Positions 18,546 to 27,304 of a DNA stretch of 43,559 nucleotides are shown in pieces. The notes below the pieces were generated by a model. The model did no database searches. It saw only the letters and a list, made by a program, of their open reading frames with translations, and was not told the DNA's origin. Source of the DNA: JANNFX01 sp031380225. Its GTDB lineage: Bacteria > Pseudomonadota > Alphaproteobacteria > Rhizobiales > Hyphomicrobiaceae. The position numbers and the translations under genes are program-made. The stretch spans positions 1 to 43,559 of the forward strand of contig JANNFX010000173.1 in NCBI GenBank assembly GCA_031380225.1. Direction: 5' to 3'. How positions within the stretch are numbered: the stretch's first letter is position 1; the number at the start of each line of letters is the position of its first letter.

Positions 18546-20387
18546 ATGCCAGCTACGCGCGACATTCGCCTTCGTTCGGGGGGCCTGTGGTTGGCTATCG
18601 CCGCCTTAGCATCGGCACTGTCACCGGTAGCGCGCGCCGAGACCCGATCTGCACTTGTGATTGGCAACAGCGGCTATGCTGTTCGGCCGCTCACAAATCC
18701 GAAACGCGATGCGGCGCTGATTTCTGACACTCTGAAATCGGTCGGCTTCGACGTCACCACCGTTATTGACGGCACTCAGGCGGAAATGAAATCGGCCGTG
18801 CTCGAATTTGGTCGCAAGTTGTCTCAGCCGGATTCAGTTGCCGTGTTTTACTATGCTGGACATGGTGTTCAAGTTGACGGTGAAAACTATCTGGTCCCGG
18901 TTGGCGCTGATATTCGCGATCTCGAAGAAGTGGCGCTGAATGGCGTCAATCTCTCCGAAGTTTTAAAAACTATGGAGCGCGCCAACAGCGGTTTGAACCT
19001 CGCTATCCTTGATGCCTGCCGTGACAATCCGTTTGCTTCACGCACCCGCTCCGGCGCGAGCGGATTGGCCGAAGTCAGCGCGCCGGCGGGAACCATGATC
19101 GCCTATGCGACGGCGCCGGGCCGCGTCGCGCTCGATGGTACCGGCGACAACAGCCCCTACACAGCCGCCCTTGCCGAAGCGATCCCGGCAGAAGGTGCGG
19201 CGCTCGAAGAAGTGTTCCGTCGTGCCCGACGTAAGGTGCTCGAAGTGACCAAAGGCCGGCAGACGCCATGGGAGCATTCGTCTCTTACAGGAGAATTCTA
19301 CTTCCGCATCAAAACATCGCCGCCAGAAATCACACAACGTGAGCCGAGCGTTCCGCCACCCGCACAAGACCAGCGGCTGCTGGAATTCGCGGCCTGGGAT
19401 GCGATCAAGGCCAGCACCGACCCAACCGATCTCCAACGCTTTGTCGAGCAATATCCCACCAGTCCGTTTTCAGAACTGGCAAGCATCAGGCTTGATAAAC
19501 TCAAAAAGCCTGAGCCTTCGCCCTATTCTTGGGTGATCACTGAAACGGCGTCGCTGCCCGACAACAATGCAGCCGAAACGTTCTATGAAGAGGCGCTGAA
19601 ACTAGATGGCCCGTCGGCAACGACAGCCGACATCATGACCGCTGCATCGCTTTACACCAAGTCGGCAAATCTTGGACTCCCCACCGCCATGTTCGCAGTC
19701 GGGCGCGCCTATGACAAAGGCCGTGGCCAAGTTCGCAACATCGCTCAAGCCTTTCAATGGTACCGTGCCGCTGCCAACGCAGGCCATGCCGGCGCCATGA
19801 GTTCGCTCGGCACCATGTACGAATATGGAGAAGGCACTAGCCCTGACCTTGCAGAAGCATTCCGGCTCTACCGGATGGCGGCGGATCGTGGCGACACCAA
19901 TGCCATGTGCTCGTTGGGATACCTGTTTGCCTCCGGTAAAGGTGCCGTCCGCGATCCGGTTGAAGCCCGGCGCTGGTATTTGACGGCGGCCGAACGCAAT
20001 CAACCCCGCGCCGCCTACAATCTCGCACTCATGAATTTGAAGGGCGAAGGTGGCAGGCTTGATCTTGTCGAAGCTGTGCGGTTGTTGAACGTGTCAGCGG
20101 CGCAAGGCCATGCAGGCGCTCTGCGCGAACTGGCGGCACTTTACGACACCGGCCGCGGTGTGCGCCGCGATCCGGCCGCGGCTGCCAATCATTTCCTGCG
20201 CGCAATAAGAGCCGCGGACGTCAAAACACGCAACACAATGCTCGACACACCGAACAAACTCAGCCTGCCGTTGCGTCTCAGTGTGCAGCGTGAATTGTCA
20301 GCACTCGGTTACTATCAGGGCCGTTCGAATGGGGTTTTCGACACCGCCACCAAACGCGCGCTCGATCGCTACGCATCGAAGAACTGA
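18546..20387 (+). CDS. Exported caspase-like (C14) protein with Sel1 repeats and a PG-binding-like C-terminus
   Basis: A 613-residue protein. Residues 1-31 form a signal peptide ending ARA. Residues 33-255 are a caspase p20-like domain beginning RSALVIGNSGY, with catalytic His106 (FYYAGHGVQ) and Cys158 (ILDACRDNPF), both intact. Residues about 290-335 are a short helical linker of tetratricopeptide-like character. About five Sel1 repeats follow (about 360-560; motif AMxxLGxxYxxGxG...A..WYxxAA). The last 40 residues resemble a peptidoglycan-binding fold (QRELSALGYYQGRSNGVFDTATKRAL). Export suggests a periplasmic protease or pseudo-protease scaffold at the wall (inference). The ATG is preceded by CAGGACG. 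A DUF4384 gene follows 166 bases later on the same strand. Confidence 0.88.
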   Translation: MPATRDIRLRSGGLWLAIAALASALSPVARAETRSALVIGNSGYAVRPLTNPKRDAALISDTLKSVGFDVTTVIDGTQAEMKSAVLEFGRKLSQPDSVAVFYYAGHGVQVDGENYLVPVGADIRDLEEVALNGVNLSEVLKTMERANSGLNLAILDACRDNPFASRTRSGASGLAEVSAPAGTMIAYATAPGRVALDGTGDNSPYTAALAEAIPAEGAALEEVFRRARRKVLEVTKGRQTPWEHSSLTGEFYFRIKTSPPEITQREPSVPPPAQDQRLLEFAAWDAIKASTDPTDLQRFVEQYPTSPFSELASIRLDKLKKPEPSPYSWVITETASLPDNNAAETFYEEALKLDGPSATTADIMTAASLYTKSANLGLPTAMFAVGRAYDKGRGQVRNIAQAFQWYRAAANAGHAGAMSSLGTMYEYGEGTSPDLAEAFRLYRMAADRGDTNAMCSLGYLFASGKGAVRDPVEARRWYLTAAERNQPRAAYNLALMNLKGEGGRLDLVEAVRLLNVSAAQGHAGALRELAALYDTGRGVRRDPAAAANHFLRAIRAADVKTRNTMLDTPNKLSLPLRLSVQRELSALGYYQGRSNGVFDTATKRALDRYASKN

Positions 20388-20553
20388 TAAAACCGCTGAG
20401 CGTGGTGGAACAAACAGCCTGACTGGGCACGCTGTGGCCCGCTTGGTATAGGCAAACGGTTGGCGCTTGAGTTAAAATGCTGGCGTGGGTTCTGAAGCAG
20501 CGCGGCACGCATCAGGCTTTGACGCGTGAGAGAAAAGCAAAGAGGGTTATTGT

Positions 20554-21306
20554 TTGCGGTACGTATCGTTAGTCGCGCTCGCTCTCGGGCTGTTGATTGT
20601 CACACCGGTGGTGGCTCCGAGAGACTGGAGCGCTGCCGAAGCCAAAAAATCTGCAAAGAAAAATCAGCGGTCCAATCAAGTGGCGCCCAGCAAGAAGCCG
20701 GCTACAGTAACGCCTGGCTCTGTGAAATCTGATCCTGCCTCAGTTGCGCAAAATGCGGCCAACACTGCTGCCAATGAGCCATTGCGGCCAAGGCAATTTG
20801 CACCTGCAAACCTGACCATCAGCACCGACAAGACGGTCTATAAAGCTGGAGACTTGATCACAATCGGTGTGTCTGCCGACGCTGCATGTGACTTGACCTT
20901 GATCGGCATCGATAGCGAAGATTTCGCAACCGTGCTGTTCCCGAACGACTTCCAACCCAACAATCAATTGAACTCAGGCACGCCGGTCAGCATTCCTATG
21001 GCCAATGCACCGTTTCAGCTGCGCGTTAATAGCGCCGGTATCGAGACGTTGCTTGGCATCTGTTCCGAGCCGGGCTTCCGGCCACTGGGCATCAACGCGG
21101 ACTATGAGCGCAACCGATTTACACAACTCGGCGACTGGCCAACGTTTTCGGTCAATAAAGAGGCCCGCGAAAAACAAATTCTATCTGACGCGAAAGAAGC
21201 CTTGACGCTCGCAAAACGCAAGCGCCGTAAACTTCCTGGTCCCTTGTTGCCGATCGGCGATCCGAACGGCGAAGGCCGCGCGCTACTGCTGGTGCCGGTG
21301 GAATAA
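20554..21306 (+). CDS. Exported DUF4384-domain protein
   Basis: A 250-residue protein starting at a TTG; AGAGGG seven bases upstream supports this start. Residues 1-30 are a signal peptide (VSLVALALGLLIVTPVVAP...). Residues 30-75 are a Lys/Ala/Asn-rich linker. From about 88 the DUF4384 pattern is seen: LTISTDKTVYKAGDLITIGVSADAACD, then a FPNDF turn, NSGTPVSIP and FQLRV. The domain is an Ig-like beta-sandwich often found fused to, or next to, caspase-like and other exported proteins. Here it follows the caspase gene, so a partner role is likely (inference). The C-terminus is basic (KRKRRK). Confidence 0.8.
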   Translation: MRYVSLVALALGLLIVTPVVAPRDWSAAEAKKSAKKNQRSNQVAPSKKPATVTPGSVKSDPASVAQNAANTAANEPLRPRQFAPANLTISTDKTVYKAGDLITIGVSADAACDLTLIGIDSEDFATVLFPNDFQPNNQLNSGTPVSIPMANAPFQLRVNSAGIETLLGICSEPGFRPLGINADYERNRFTQLGDWPTFSVNKEAREKQILSDAKEALTLAKRKRRKLPGPLLPIGDPNGEGRALLLVPVE

Positions 21307-21313
21307 TTCCCCT

Positions 21314-22522
21314 CTACTTCAAATTCCCGCAGAAGCGTTGGATGCGCGTGCAGGCATCTTTCAAGGCCTCGGTGGAAGTCGCGTAGGAAATGCGGAATGA
21401 AGGTGAGCCGGCAAAGGCTGCGCCATGCACACAGGCAACGCCTTCTTCTTCCAATAGCGCAGTGACGAAATCCTCATCGGACTTGATCGTTGCGCCCTTG
21501 GCCGACGTTTTGCCGATAGCTGTTGCGCAACTCGGATAGACGTAAAACGCGCCTTCAGGCTTCGGACACTTCAAGCCCTCGGCTTGGTTCAGCATCGACA
21601 CCACCAAATCGCGGCGCTCGACGAACACTTTGTTATTGCGGGCGATGAAATCTTGCGGGCCGTTCAGCGCTTCAACCGATGCCCACTGCGTGATCGATGA
21701 TGGGTTGGAAGTTGACTGCGACTGCAGCTTGCTCATGGCTTTGATGAGCGGCTCTGGTCCTGCCGCATAGCCCATGCGCCAGCCGGTCATGCAATAGGCC
21801 TTCGACAGGCCGTTCATGGTCAGCGTGCGCTCATAAAGACCAGGCTCGACTTCAGCTGGCGTGCAGAACGTGTGACCGTCATAGAGCAAGTGCTCGTACA
21901 TGTCGTCGGTCAGGACCCAGACATGCCTGTTCTTCGGCAGCATCAGCACGTCGGTCAACGCCTTGAGTTCGGCGCGCGAATAGGCGGCTCCTGTCGGGTT
22001 CGACGGCGAATTGAAAATAAACCACTTGGTCTTGGCGGTGATGGCCTTGTCCAGCACGTCTGGCTTTAATCGATAGCCATGCTCAATCTTGGTTTCGGCA
22101 AACACCGGCGTACCACCGCCGAGCAGCACGATATCGGCATACGACACCCAGCACGGCGCCGGTATGACGACTTCATCGCCTGTGTTTAACGTCGCCAACA
22201 ACGCGTTGTAGAGCACCTGCTTGCCACCGGTGCCGACCGACACCTGCGATGTCTTATAGTCGAGGCGGTTGTCGCGCTTGAACTTGGCCGAGATCGCAGC
22301 CTTCAATTCAGCGATGCCGTCGACGTCAGTATACTTGGTCTTGCCTTCGTCAATGGCTCGCTTGGCGGCATCCTTGATGTTCTGCGGCGTATCGAAATCC
22401 GGCTCGCCGGCCGAAAGCGAAATGATATCGCGGCCAGCCGCCTTTAACTGCCGCGCCTTCATCGACACGGCAATGGTCGCAGACGGCTGAATGCGATTGA
22501 GACTGTCGGCAAAAAAACCCAT
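21314..22522 (-). CDS. Aspartate aminotransferase (class I, PLP-dependent)
   Basis: The start chosen is MGFFADSLNRIQPSATIAV, the conserved N-terminus of the alphaproteobacterial AatA group (402 residues); a frame start at 22564 adds 14 residues. Motifs are SLSAGEPDFDTP, the substrate-binding FNSPSNPTGAAYS, the PLP Lys in TMNGLSKAYCMTGWRMGY, and FRISYATS near the end (Arg for the alpha-carboxylate). It transfers the amino group between aspartate and 2-oxoglutarate; in this subgroup prephenate is sometimes also a substrate. It is convergent with the DUF4384 gene, 7 bases from its stop. Confidence 0.93.
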   Translation of the reverse strand: MGFFADSLNRIQPSATIAVSMKARQLKAAGRDIISLSAGEPDFDTPQNIKDAAKRAIDEGKTKYTDVDGIAELKAAISAKFKRDNRLDYKTSQVSVGTGGKQVLYNALLATLNTGDEVVIPAPCWVSYADIVLLGGGTPVFAETKIEHGYRLKPDVLDKAITAKTKWFIFNSPSNPTGAAYSRAELKALTDVLMLPKNRHVWVLTDDMYEHLLYDGHTFCTPAEVEPGLYERTLTMNGLSKAYCMTGWRMGYAAGPEPLIKAMSKLQSQSTSNPSSITQWASVEALNGPQDFIARNNKVFVERRDLVVSMLNQAEGLKCPKPEGAFYVYPSCATAIGKTSAKGATIKSDEDFVTALLEEEGVACVHGAAFAGSPSFRISYATSTEALKDACTRIQRFCGNLK

Positions 22523-22849
22523 GTCAGTGGTGCCTTGGACTGTGTCGCTGAACTGAAACGCCAATTCGGTTATGCTGCATTGCAGCAGCGAAGCGGCCGG
22601 AAGCTAAGCCCGCGTGTTTCTGAATTCAATTGCTAAAAAGCCCAATCTTATACGGCCAAATCAGCGCGGCATAGGCAATGACGGCAACGAAAACCGGTGT
22701 GTGCAGCGCAGTGGCCCAACAGCAACATGAATGACTGTTTAGGGAAACACCCCGAGTTCGCCACATTACCATCCAAGCGACGCCACACCTGGCCAGTGAA
22801 TTGTTCCTCAGAGCGAATACAGATTCGCTTCAGAGGGAGACTGATCGCC
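22523..22849. other. 327-base gap between aatA and a small-protein gene; contains a hairpin
   Basis: This divergent intergenic region should hold two promoters, but I find no clear -35/-10 pair. A 7-bp stem (AGCGAAT/ATTCGCT at 22812-22829) lies immediately before the Shine-Dalgarno of the rightward gene. A short leftward frame ending at 22626 looks hydrophobic but has no usable start. Confidence 0.4.
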
Positions 22850-23158
22850 ATGACCCACATTGTGCACTCGTCCACCGAGACACTGGCCACCCGTAAAAGC
22901 GTTCATATTCGTCGTTTCGTCACTGACGCTCTGGCTGGATTTGGCCTTTTCGCGCTCGGCTCGACCTTAACTTCCGGCTCAGGTGCACTGGCCGCGACAC
23001 TGAACTTGGCCGAAACCAACCCTTCAAGGTTGCTGTTGGCGGATCCTTCCATCCACCCGGTTGCAATGTTGGCGCTGGTTTTCTCGCTGCTGTTCGCCTT
23101 CAACGCTGCGTTTTTCCGCCATCTTTCCCGCGCCTACAGCCGTGCCGGCCGCAAATAA
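22850..23158 (+). CDS. Small putative membrane protein, 102 aa
   Basis: The start chosen is MTHIVHSSTETLA, preceded by GAGGGAGACTG; an earlier in-frame ATG at 22697 lacks a site. Two hydrophobic segments are visible (ALAGFGLFALGSTLTSGSG and VAMLALVFSLLFAFNAAFF) with a basic C-terminus (RHLSRAYSRAGRK), which would place both ends in the cytoplasm. I do not recognise the family. It is the first of three small rightward genes of unknown function. A hairpin directly upstream could affect translation. Confidence 0.6.
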   Translation: MTHIVHSSTETLATRKSVHIRRFVTDALAGFGLFALGSTLTSGSGALAATLNLAETNPSRLLLADPSIHPVAMLALVFSLLFAFNAAFFRHLSRAYSRAGRK

Positions 23159-23195
23159 GCATGATTTTACGGTTAAGCGTGGTCCATTGCATGTG

Positions 23196-23226
23196 TTGAC
23201 TTCGTAAATTACGTCACTAGGTATAA
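23196..23226 (+). promoter_or_regulatory. Weak sigma-70-like promoter before the 164-aa gene
   Basis: TTGACT at 23196-23201 and GTATAA at 23221-23226, spaced 19 bases, about 43 bases before the start. The -10 element and spacing deviate from consensus, so this is only a candidate. Confidence 0.25.
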
Positions 23227-23268
23227 GCCGCCTCGGCTGAGGGTAGCGGGCGGAACGGAGTGGATACC

Positions 23269-23763
23269 ATGAGCTTTTTGTTCGCATCGGATCGCCGCAC
23301 CAGCATCGCTTTAAGTCTCTCCGCTGTCGCATTTTCTGGCAGTTTAATGCTATCGGTCAATTCAGATCGCCTGATTGAGTCCGCCTTCAATCGCGTCATG
23401 GTTCCTGGCACCATTCAGTCACAACCAACCACATCCAAGACAGCCGTGGCCGTTGCCGGTAGCGAAGAGTTTTGGCTACAGCAGGCCGCAGATGACGCTG
23501 AAGCGAACGGTCAGTCCTTAGAGCGGGTGGTATGGTCGACACCACTCGGCGTTGGCGATCGGTTTGTGGTGGGCACGGGCGCCGCGCGCAAACAGCTAAA
23601 AGTGGTCGCCGTACAAGAGCGCAAGCCTGACGTGACCCGGATTGAGGTCGGCAGCACAACCGCCAAACAGCTTTGGGTACAGGCCCAAGACGAATCCGGC
23701 GGCACACTCCATACCATGCGGCTTGACGTTGAACCGTCAGCCCCGGCTGGCCGGACTTTGTAA
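23269..23763 (+). CDS. Hypothetical protein with N-terminal membrane anchor, 164 aa
   Basis: The start chosen is MSFLFASDRRTS, with GGAGTGG upstream; a frame ATG three codons earlier is less well placed. Residues 8-28 are hydrophobic (SIALSLSAVAFSGSLMLSV), a signal anchor. The rest (about 50-164) is a soluble beta-rich domain with VGDRFVVGTGAARKQLKVVAV and TRIEVGSTTAKQLWVQAQ. This is reminiscent of periplasmic anchored proteins of rhizobia, but no family name can be given. It follows the 102-residue membrane protein after 110 bases. Confidence 0.6.
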   Translation: MSFLFASDRRTSIALSLSAVAFSGSLMLSVNSDRLIESAFNRVMVPGTIQSQPTTSKTAVAVAGSEEFWLQQAADDAEANGQSLERVVWSTPLGVGDRFVVGTGAARKQLKVVAVQERKPDVTRIEVGSTTAKQLWVQAQDESGGTLHTMRLDVEPSAPAGRTL

Positions 23764-23876
23764 ACTCAATCTATCAATTACAATTGTGGCTCGATTTCCC
23801 ATATTGCGCCGGGACGTTGAGCGCGCGATAGTACGCCCAGCGGCCAACGGGGCCGCGGCTTGGGGACGGTGTTGTA

Positions 23877-24056
23877 ATGAGGCTCAATCCGCCAACGATC
23901 ATTATTTTCTTGATCTCGTTCGTGCTGGCATCGCTGGCGCTTATCACCAAGCTTGGGTTTTTCCCTGTCCCGCGCTACCTGCCGCATCAAGAATTCTGGC
24001 TCGGCATCACCGCCTACGTCACTCTGATGATCGGCAACCTCGTCAACGGGCTTTAA
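23877..24056 (+). CDS. Small two-helix membrane protein, 59 aa
   Basis: A 60-codon frame beginning MRLNPPTIIIFLISF, preceded by GGGGACGG. Helix 1 is TIIIFLISFVLASLALITKL; then FFPVPRYLPHQEFW; helix 2 is LGITAYVTLMIGNLVNGL. The proline/aromatic loop between two helices and the MRLNPPT start recall small conserved membrane proteins of rhizobia whose function is unknown. It ends 12 bases before the convergent SDR gene's stop. Confidence 0.7.
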   Translation: MRLNPPTIIIFLISFVLASLALITKLGFFPVPRYLPHQEFWLGITAYVTLMIGNLVNGL

Positions 24057-24068
24057 TTTCGACAAGGC

Positions 24069-24785
24069 CTACCACGCAATCGGCTTCTTATCTCGGAAGA
24101 ACCCGCCTGTCGGTCCGTTGTCTTCCAAAGTTGCAAGCCACACCGGCGTTTCAGCACCTTGCTCAACACTGCGTTCAGCACTTGCGCCACCCATATCGGT
24201 TCGTACCCAGCCTGGGCACACAGCATTACACTTAATGTTTGAGCCGGCGAGCTCGTTGGCCGTGACCTTGGTCAGCGCATTCAATGCTGACTTGGACATC
24301 CGGTAAGCTGGAAAACCTTTGCCCATTTCTGCCAGTTGGCCAGCGCCCGACGACATATTCACGATACGGCCGTAACCGTTGGTGCGCATCATTGGCACGA
24401 TGGCTTGCGTCAAACGCGCGGGCCCGATCACATTGGTTTCAAACGTGCGCCGCGCCGTATCAGACGTTAATTCAAATAGCGACGAGTCAAACCCGCCCGG
24501 ACCGTCGAGCAGCACTCCAGCATTGTTGACCAGGATATCGCAGCGACCGAATAATCTGGCGACGTCTGCAGCACAGCGCGCCGGACTGTCAGGATCCTCG
24601 ACATCAAGGGCGACGACCGCAACATCAAGCCCTTCGGTGGCCAAAGAGCTGGCTGCCGCCTCCCCCTTTTCGAGCGAGCGCGATCCAAGCACCACGATCA
24701 CGCCAAGCCGCGATAACTGCCGCACGATCTCAAGTCCAATCCCGCGATTGCCACCCGAGACTAGAGCCACTCGTGTTTCAGCCAT
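24069..24785 (-). CDS. Short-chain dehydrogenase/reductase (SDR)
   Basis: The start chosen is MAETRVALVSGGNRGIG, with TGAGGACGGC immediately before; a start 13 codons earlier is possible but poorer. The product has 238 residues. The classical SDR features are all there: the cofactor motif SGGNRGIGLEI, DILVNNAG, the catalytic Ser in NMSSGAG, YxxxK in AYRMSKSALN, and the PG segment VCPGWVRTDMGG. Arg after the first motif strand (GSRSLEKG) suggests NADP(H). The substrate is unknown. In plants and bacteria close relatives reduce carbonyls. Its neighbours do not indicate a pathway. Confidence 0.9.
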   Translation of the reverse strand: MAETRVALVSGGNRGIGLEIVRQLSRLGVIVVLGSRSLEKGEAAASSLATEGLDVAVVALDVEDPDSPARCAADVARLFGRCDILVNNAGVLLDGPGGFDSSLFELTSDTARRTFETNVIGPARLTQAIVPMMRTNGYGRIVNMSSGAGQLAEMGKGFPAYRMSKSALNALTKVTANELAGSNIKCNAVCPGWVRTDMGGASAERSVEQGAETPVWLATLEDNGPTGGFFRDKKPIAW

Positions 24786-24871
24786 GCCGTCCTCATTGCG
24801 CAGTTGAACAGTCAGCGCGCGCACGTTAGCGCCCGTCTTGCAAGTGCGCTATGGCAAAAGTCGCGATACCG

Positions 24872-27133
24872 TTACAACCTGGCGGCTTTGATGCGATCGC
24901 CGGGTAGGGCCGGGCGCTGGATGCGCTGTGTCACATCAGGCTTTGAAGCTGCTCGTTCCAGAGTTGCCAGTTCGATGTCGGTGACCTCAAAGCCGAGGAA
25001 CATTTCACCGCTGTCATCCAGAGCGGACGTCCGCCGCTTGGCTTCGGAAATCGTCAAACCCGCGTCGAAGCGGCCTTCGGTCGCCTCAAATAGGTGGCGC
25101 GCATCTTCAAACGGGCACGCGACAACGATGTGATCGTAAGCCTCATCAAGTGCATCGAGTAACATGTTGAGTTTTTGCGCGTCTTCTAAGCCGGCCGGAT
25201 TCGACAACGGCGCACCAGCGGTAATGATATGGATATCGCTACCCGGCACGGCGCGGATCGTATCTTCAAATGTCGAACGCCCATCCAACAGTCCAGTCAA
25301 ACCGGGCTCGACCTTAAGTCCCAATCCGCCGACAATACTTTTGCCGCGCGGCGCCCAATCGAGCAGCAATACGGCTTTGCCTTTTACAGCCAGCGCTTTT
25401 GCAAGCGCCAGCGCTTCAGGACCCTCGTTGATCGCCGGCGCGTCGCCAGCGATGAGCGTGCGAAAACCAAGCGGACCAGCAGCCTTGCGATGCAGGCGCT
25501 GGACAACTTCATCCAGTGACGGCGATGGCTTCTTGAGCAGCGAGTGGTCCTTGCCTGTAACAGGTTCCGGTATGGCCGCAGGAGTTGGCAGCCTGGGTGC
25601 GGGGTCAATCGCGACTGCAGCAGGGGCGCCAGCAAGTGTGGCCGTTGCAGCCGCAGCAGTCATCGATGGATCTGACCGGCGCCGGTTTGGATATTCGCGC
25701 AGCGAGGCCGGATCAGAATAGGACGCCGGTGCGTTTTGACGCCGCGCACCGGCGATAAGCCCTTTGGTCACAACGAGAGCGAGGGCGAGAAGCAGCGTCG
25801 CGGTTGTGGCGAAAAGGGCATTGGCGATTTTGTTCGGCGACACCGGCACACTTGACGGCTGCGCCTTGGTCACGATCTGGGCTTCAACTCCAACAGATTT
25901 GCTGTCAGCTTTTATACGGTTCGATTCAAACTGGGTTTCAAGACGGTCAAGCTCGGCGCGCTTGTTTTTAGCGCTGGCTTCGAGCGTTCTGAGGTCGGCC
26001 TCGTTCGGCCCCTTGATGACGACGCTGTCCTTCATCTCCTTGAGACGTTTACTGACACTCTCCTCGCGCAAGGCCGCAACTTTGGCTTCCTTGTCGATGC
26101 CATCAATAACTTTTGCGATCTCGGCGCCGATCTGCTTGCGCAACCCTTCAAGCTCTGCTTGCAGCTTCTTGCTGACAGGATGGCCGGGTAAGTTAGCGAC
26201 GGCATTCTCAGAAATTCGCCGTTCAAGAGTCACGCGTTGCTGCACGAGATTAGATATCAGCGGCGATTTCTGAACATCAGGCAGCGCATCCGCACTGCCG
26301 GCCTTCAATAGGTCATGTGATGACCTGGAGCGGGCATCGGCCTCGCTGCGCTCTGCTTTGACCCTGCTCAACTCAGCCGTCAATTCAATCAGCTGCTGAT
26401 TGTTGAGACCAGGAGATGTCTGGCCGCCGCTAAAAATATCTGATTTGCCGCGGAACGCTTCGATCTCACGTTCGGCTTTGGAAACTTCACCCTTGAGTGC
26501 TGCAATCTTCGGCTCTAGAACTTTCTGGACTTCAGAAATTTCTGTTTGAGTCTGATCGGCCAGCGAGTTGCGATATGTTTCTGACAGCTTATTCGCGATT
26601 ATTGCTGCCAATTCTGGATCAGTGGACGTGAACCGCACGCCGATCAGGCGGCTTTCCTTGGGCGTATAAACTTCGAGCCGCCGGAAGTATTGCGACAGCA
26701 CTTGGTCTTCTTCAGTTTCACCAGCCCGCGGCGCGCCAATGCCGGCGACGCGAAGCAGACCCGACAGCTTGTCAACTGAACCAAGCTTGCTATTGAACTC
26801 GACCTTGCTGGCGAGATCCATCTCTTTAGCAATTGTTCGGGCCAGATCCGGCGACAACAGCGCGCGAACGTGTGTGTTCACGGCTTCCTTGTCCATGCGT
26901 ACCGTCACATTGTCTTGGCCATCGGCTTTACCAAATGGGTTCGAGCCACCTTTGGCCAGAATAGAAAGCTGCGCCTCCGAAACATAGCTTGGAGCGATCA
27001 TCGACGAAATGAGATAGGCTAAGGCTCCCACAGCCGCGGACAGCAACAACAGCCGCGGCAAACGGCGAAGCGCATAACGCAGCACGTCGCCGTCGTCAGT
27101 CATATCGGCAGAAGCGGCAGACCCAGAGCGCAT
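24872..27133 (-). CDS. Exopolysaccharide co-polymerase (Wzc/GumC-like) with a degenerate kinase domain
   Basis: The ATG chosen (MRSGSAASADMTD) has GGGTGAG upstream; a TTG 26 codons earlier is the alternative. The protein has 753 residues. A Wzz domain is flanked by two membrane helices (LLLLSAAVGALAYLISSMIA near the start; ALFATTATLLLALALVV in the middle), with long periplasmic coiled coils between them. The C-terminal cytoplasmic part resembles a bacterial tyrosine kinase (VLLLDWAP is Walker A'), but the Walker A segment reads LIAGDAPAINEG without GKT/S, and there is no C-terminal Tyr cluster. It should set chain length without ATP-dependent phosphorylation (inference). Divergent from the Wza-like gene. 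Confidence 0.83.
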   Translation of the reverse strand: MRSGSAASADMTDDGDVLRYALRRLPRLLLLSAAVGALAYLISSMIAPSYVSEAQLSILAKGGSNPFGKADGQDNVTVRMDKEAVNTHVRALLSPDLARTIAKEMDLASKVEFNSKLGSVDKLSGLLRVAGIGAPRAGETEEDQVLSQYFRRLEVYTPKESRLIGVRFTSTDPELAAIIANKLSETYRNSLADQTQTEISEVQKVLEPKIAALKGEVSKAEREIEAFRGKSDIFSGGQTSPGLNNQQLIELTAELSRVKAERSEADARSRSSHDLLKAGSADALPDVQKSPLISNLVQQRVTLERRISENAVANLPGHPVSKKLQAELEGLRKQIGAEIAKVIDGIDKEAKVAALREESVSKRLKEMKDSVVIKGPNEADLRTLEASAKNKRAELDRLETQFESNRIKADSKSVGVEAQIVTKAQPSSVPVSPNKIANALFATTATLLLALALVVTKGLIAGARRQNAPASYSDPASLREYPNRRRSDPSMTAAAATATLAGAPAAVAIDPAPRLPTPAAIPEPVTGKDHSLLKKPSPSLDEVVQRLHRKAAGPLGFRTLIAGDAPAINEGPEALALAKALAVKGKAVLLLDWAPRGKSIVGGLGLKVEPGLTGLLDGRSTFEDTIRAVPGSDIHIITAGAPLSNPAGLEDAQKLNMLLDALDEAYDHIVVACPFEDARHLFEATEGRFDAGLTISEAKRRTSALDDSGEMFLGFEVTDIELATLERAASKPDVTQRIQRPALPGDRIKAARL

Positions 27134-27304
27134 AAACGACTCACCCAAGCGGATTAATGGTTGTGCCGGATTAGACCGGCGAACCGTAACGAAACCCTTA
27201 ACTGTGCCCAAGCCCTGTCCCGCAACGAAACGCCCGGTCAGGTTTTCTTAACCCGGCCCCGGTATGGTTCCAAGTGAACTATGTTTGTGAGCGGAACTCT
27301 ATCC

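Noticed and set aside
22626..22715. Leftward hydrophobic frame ending LHTPVFVAVIAYAALIWPY...
   Set aside because: The reading looks protein-like at its end, but there is no in-frame ATG, GTG or TTG with a ribosome-binding site; at most a remnant.
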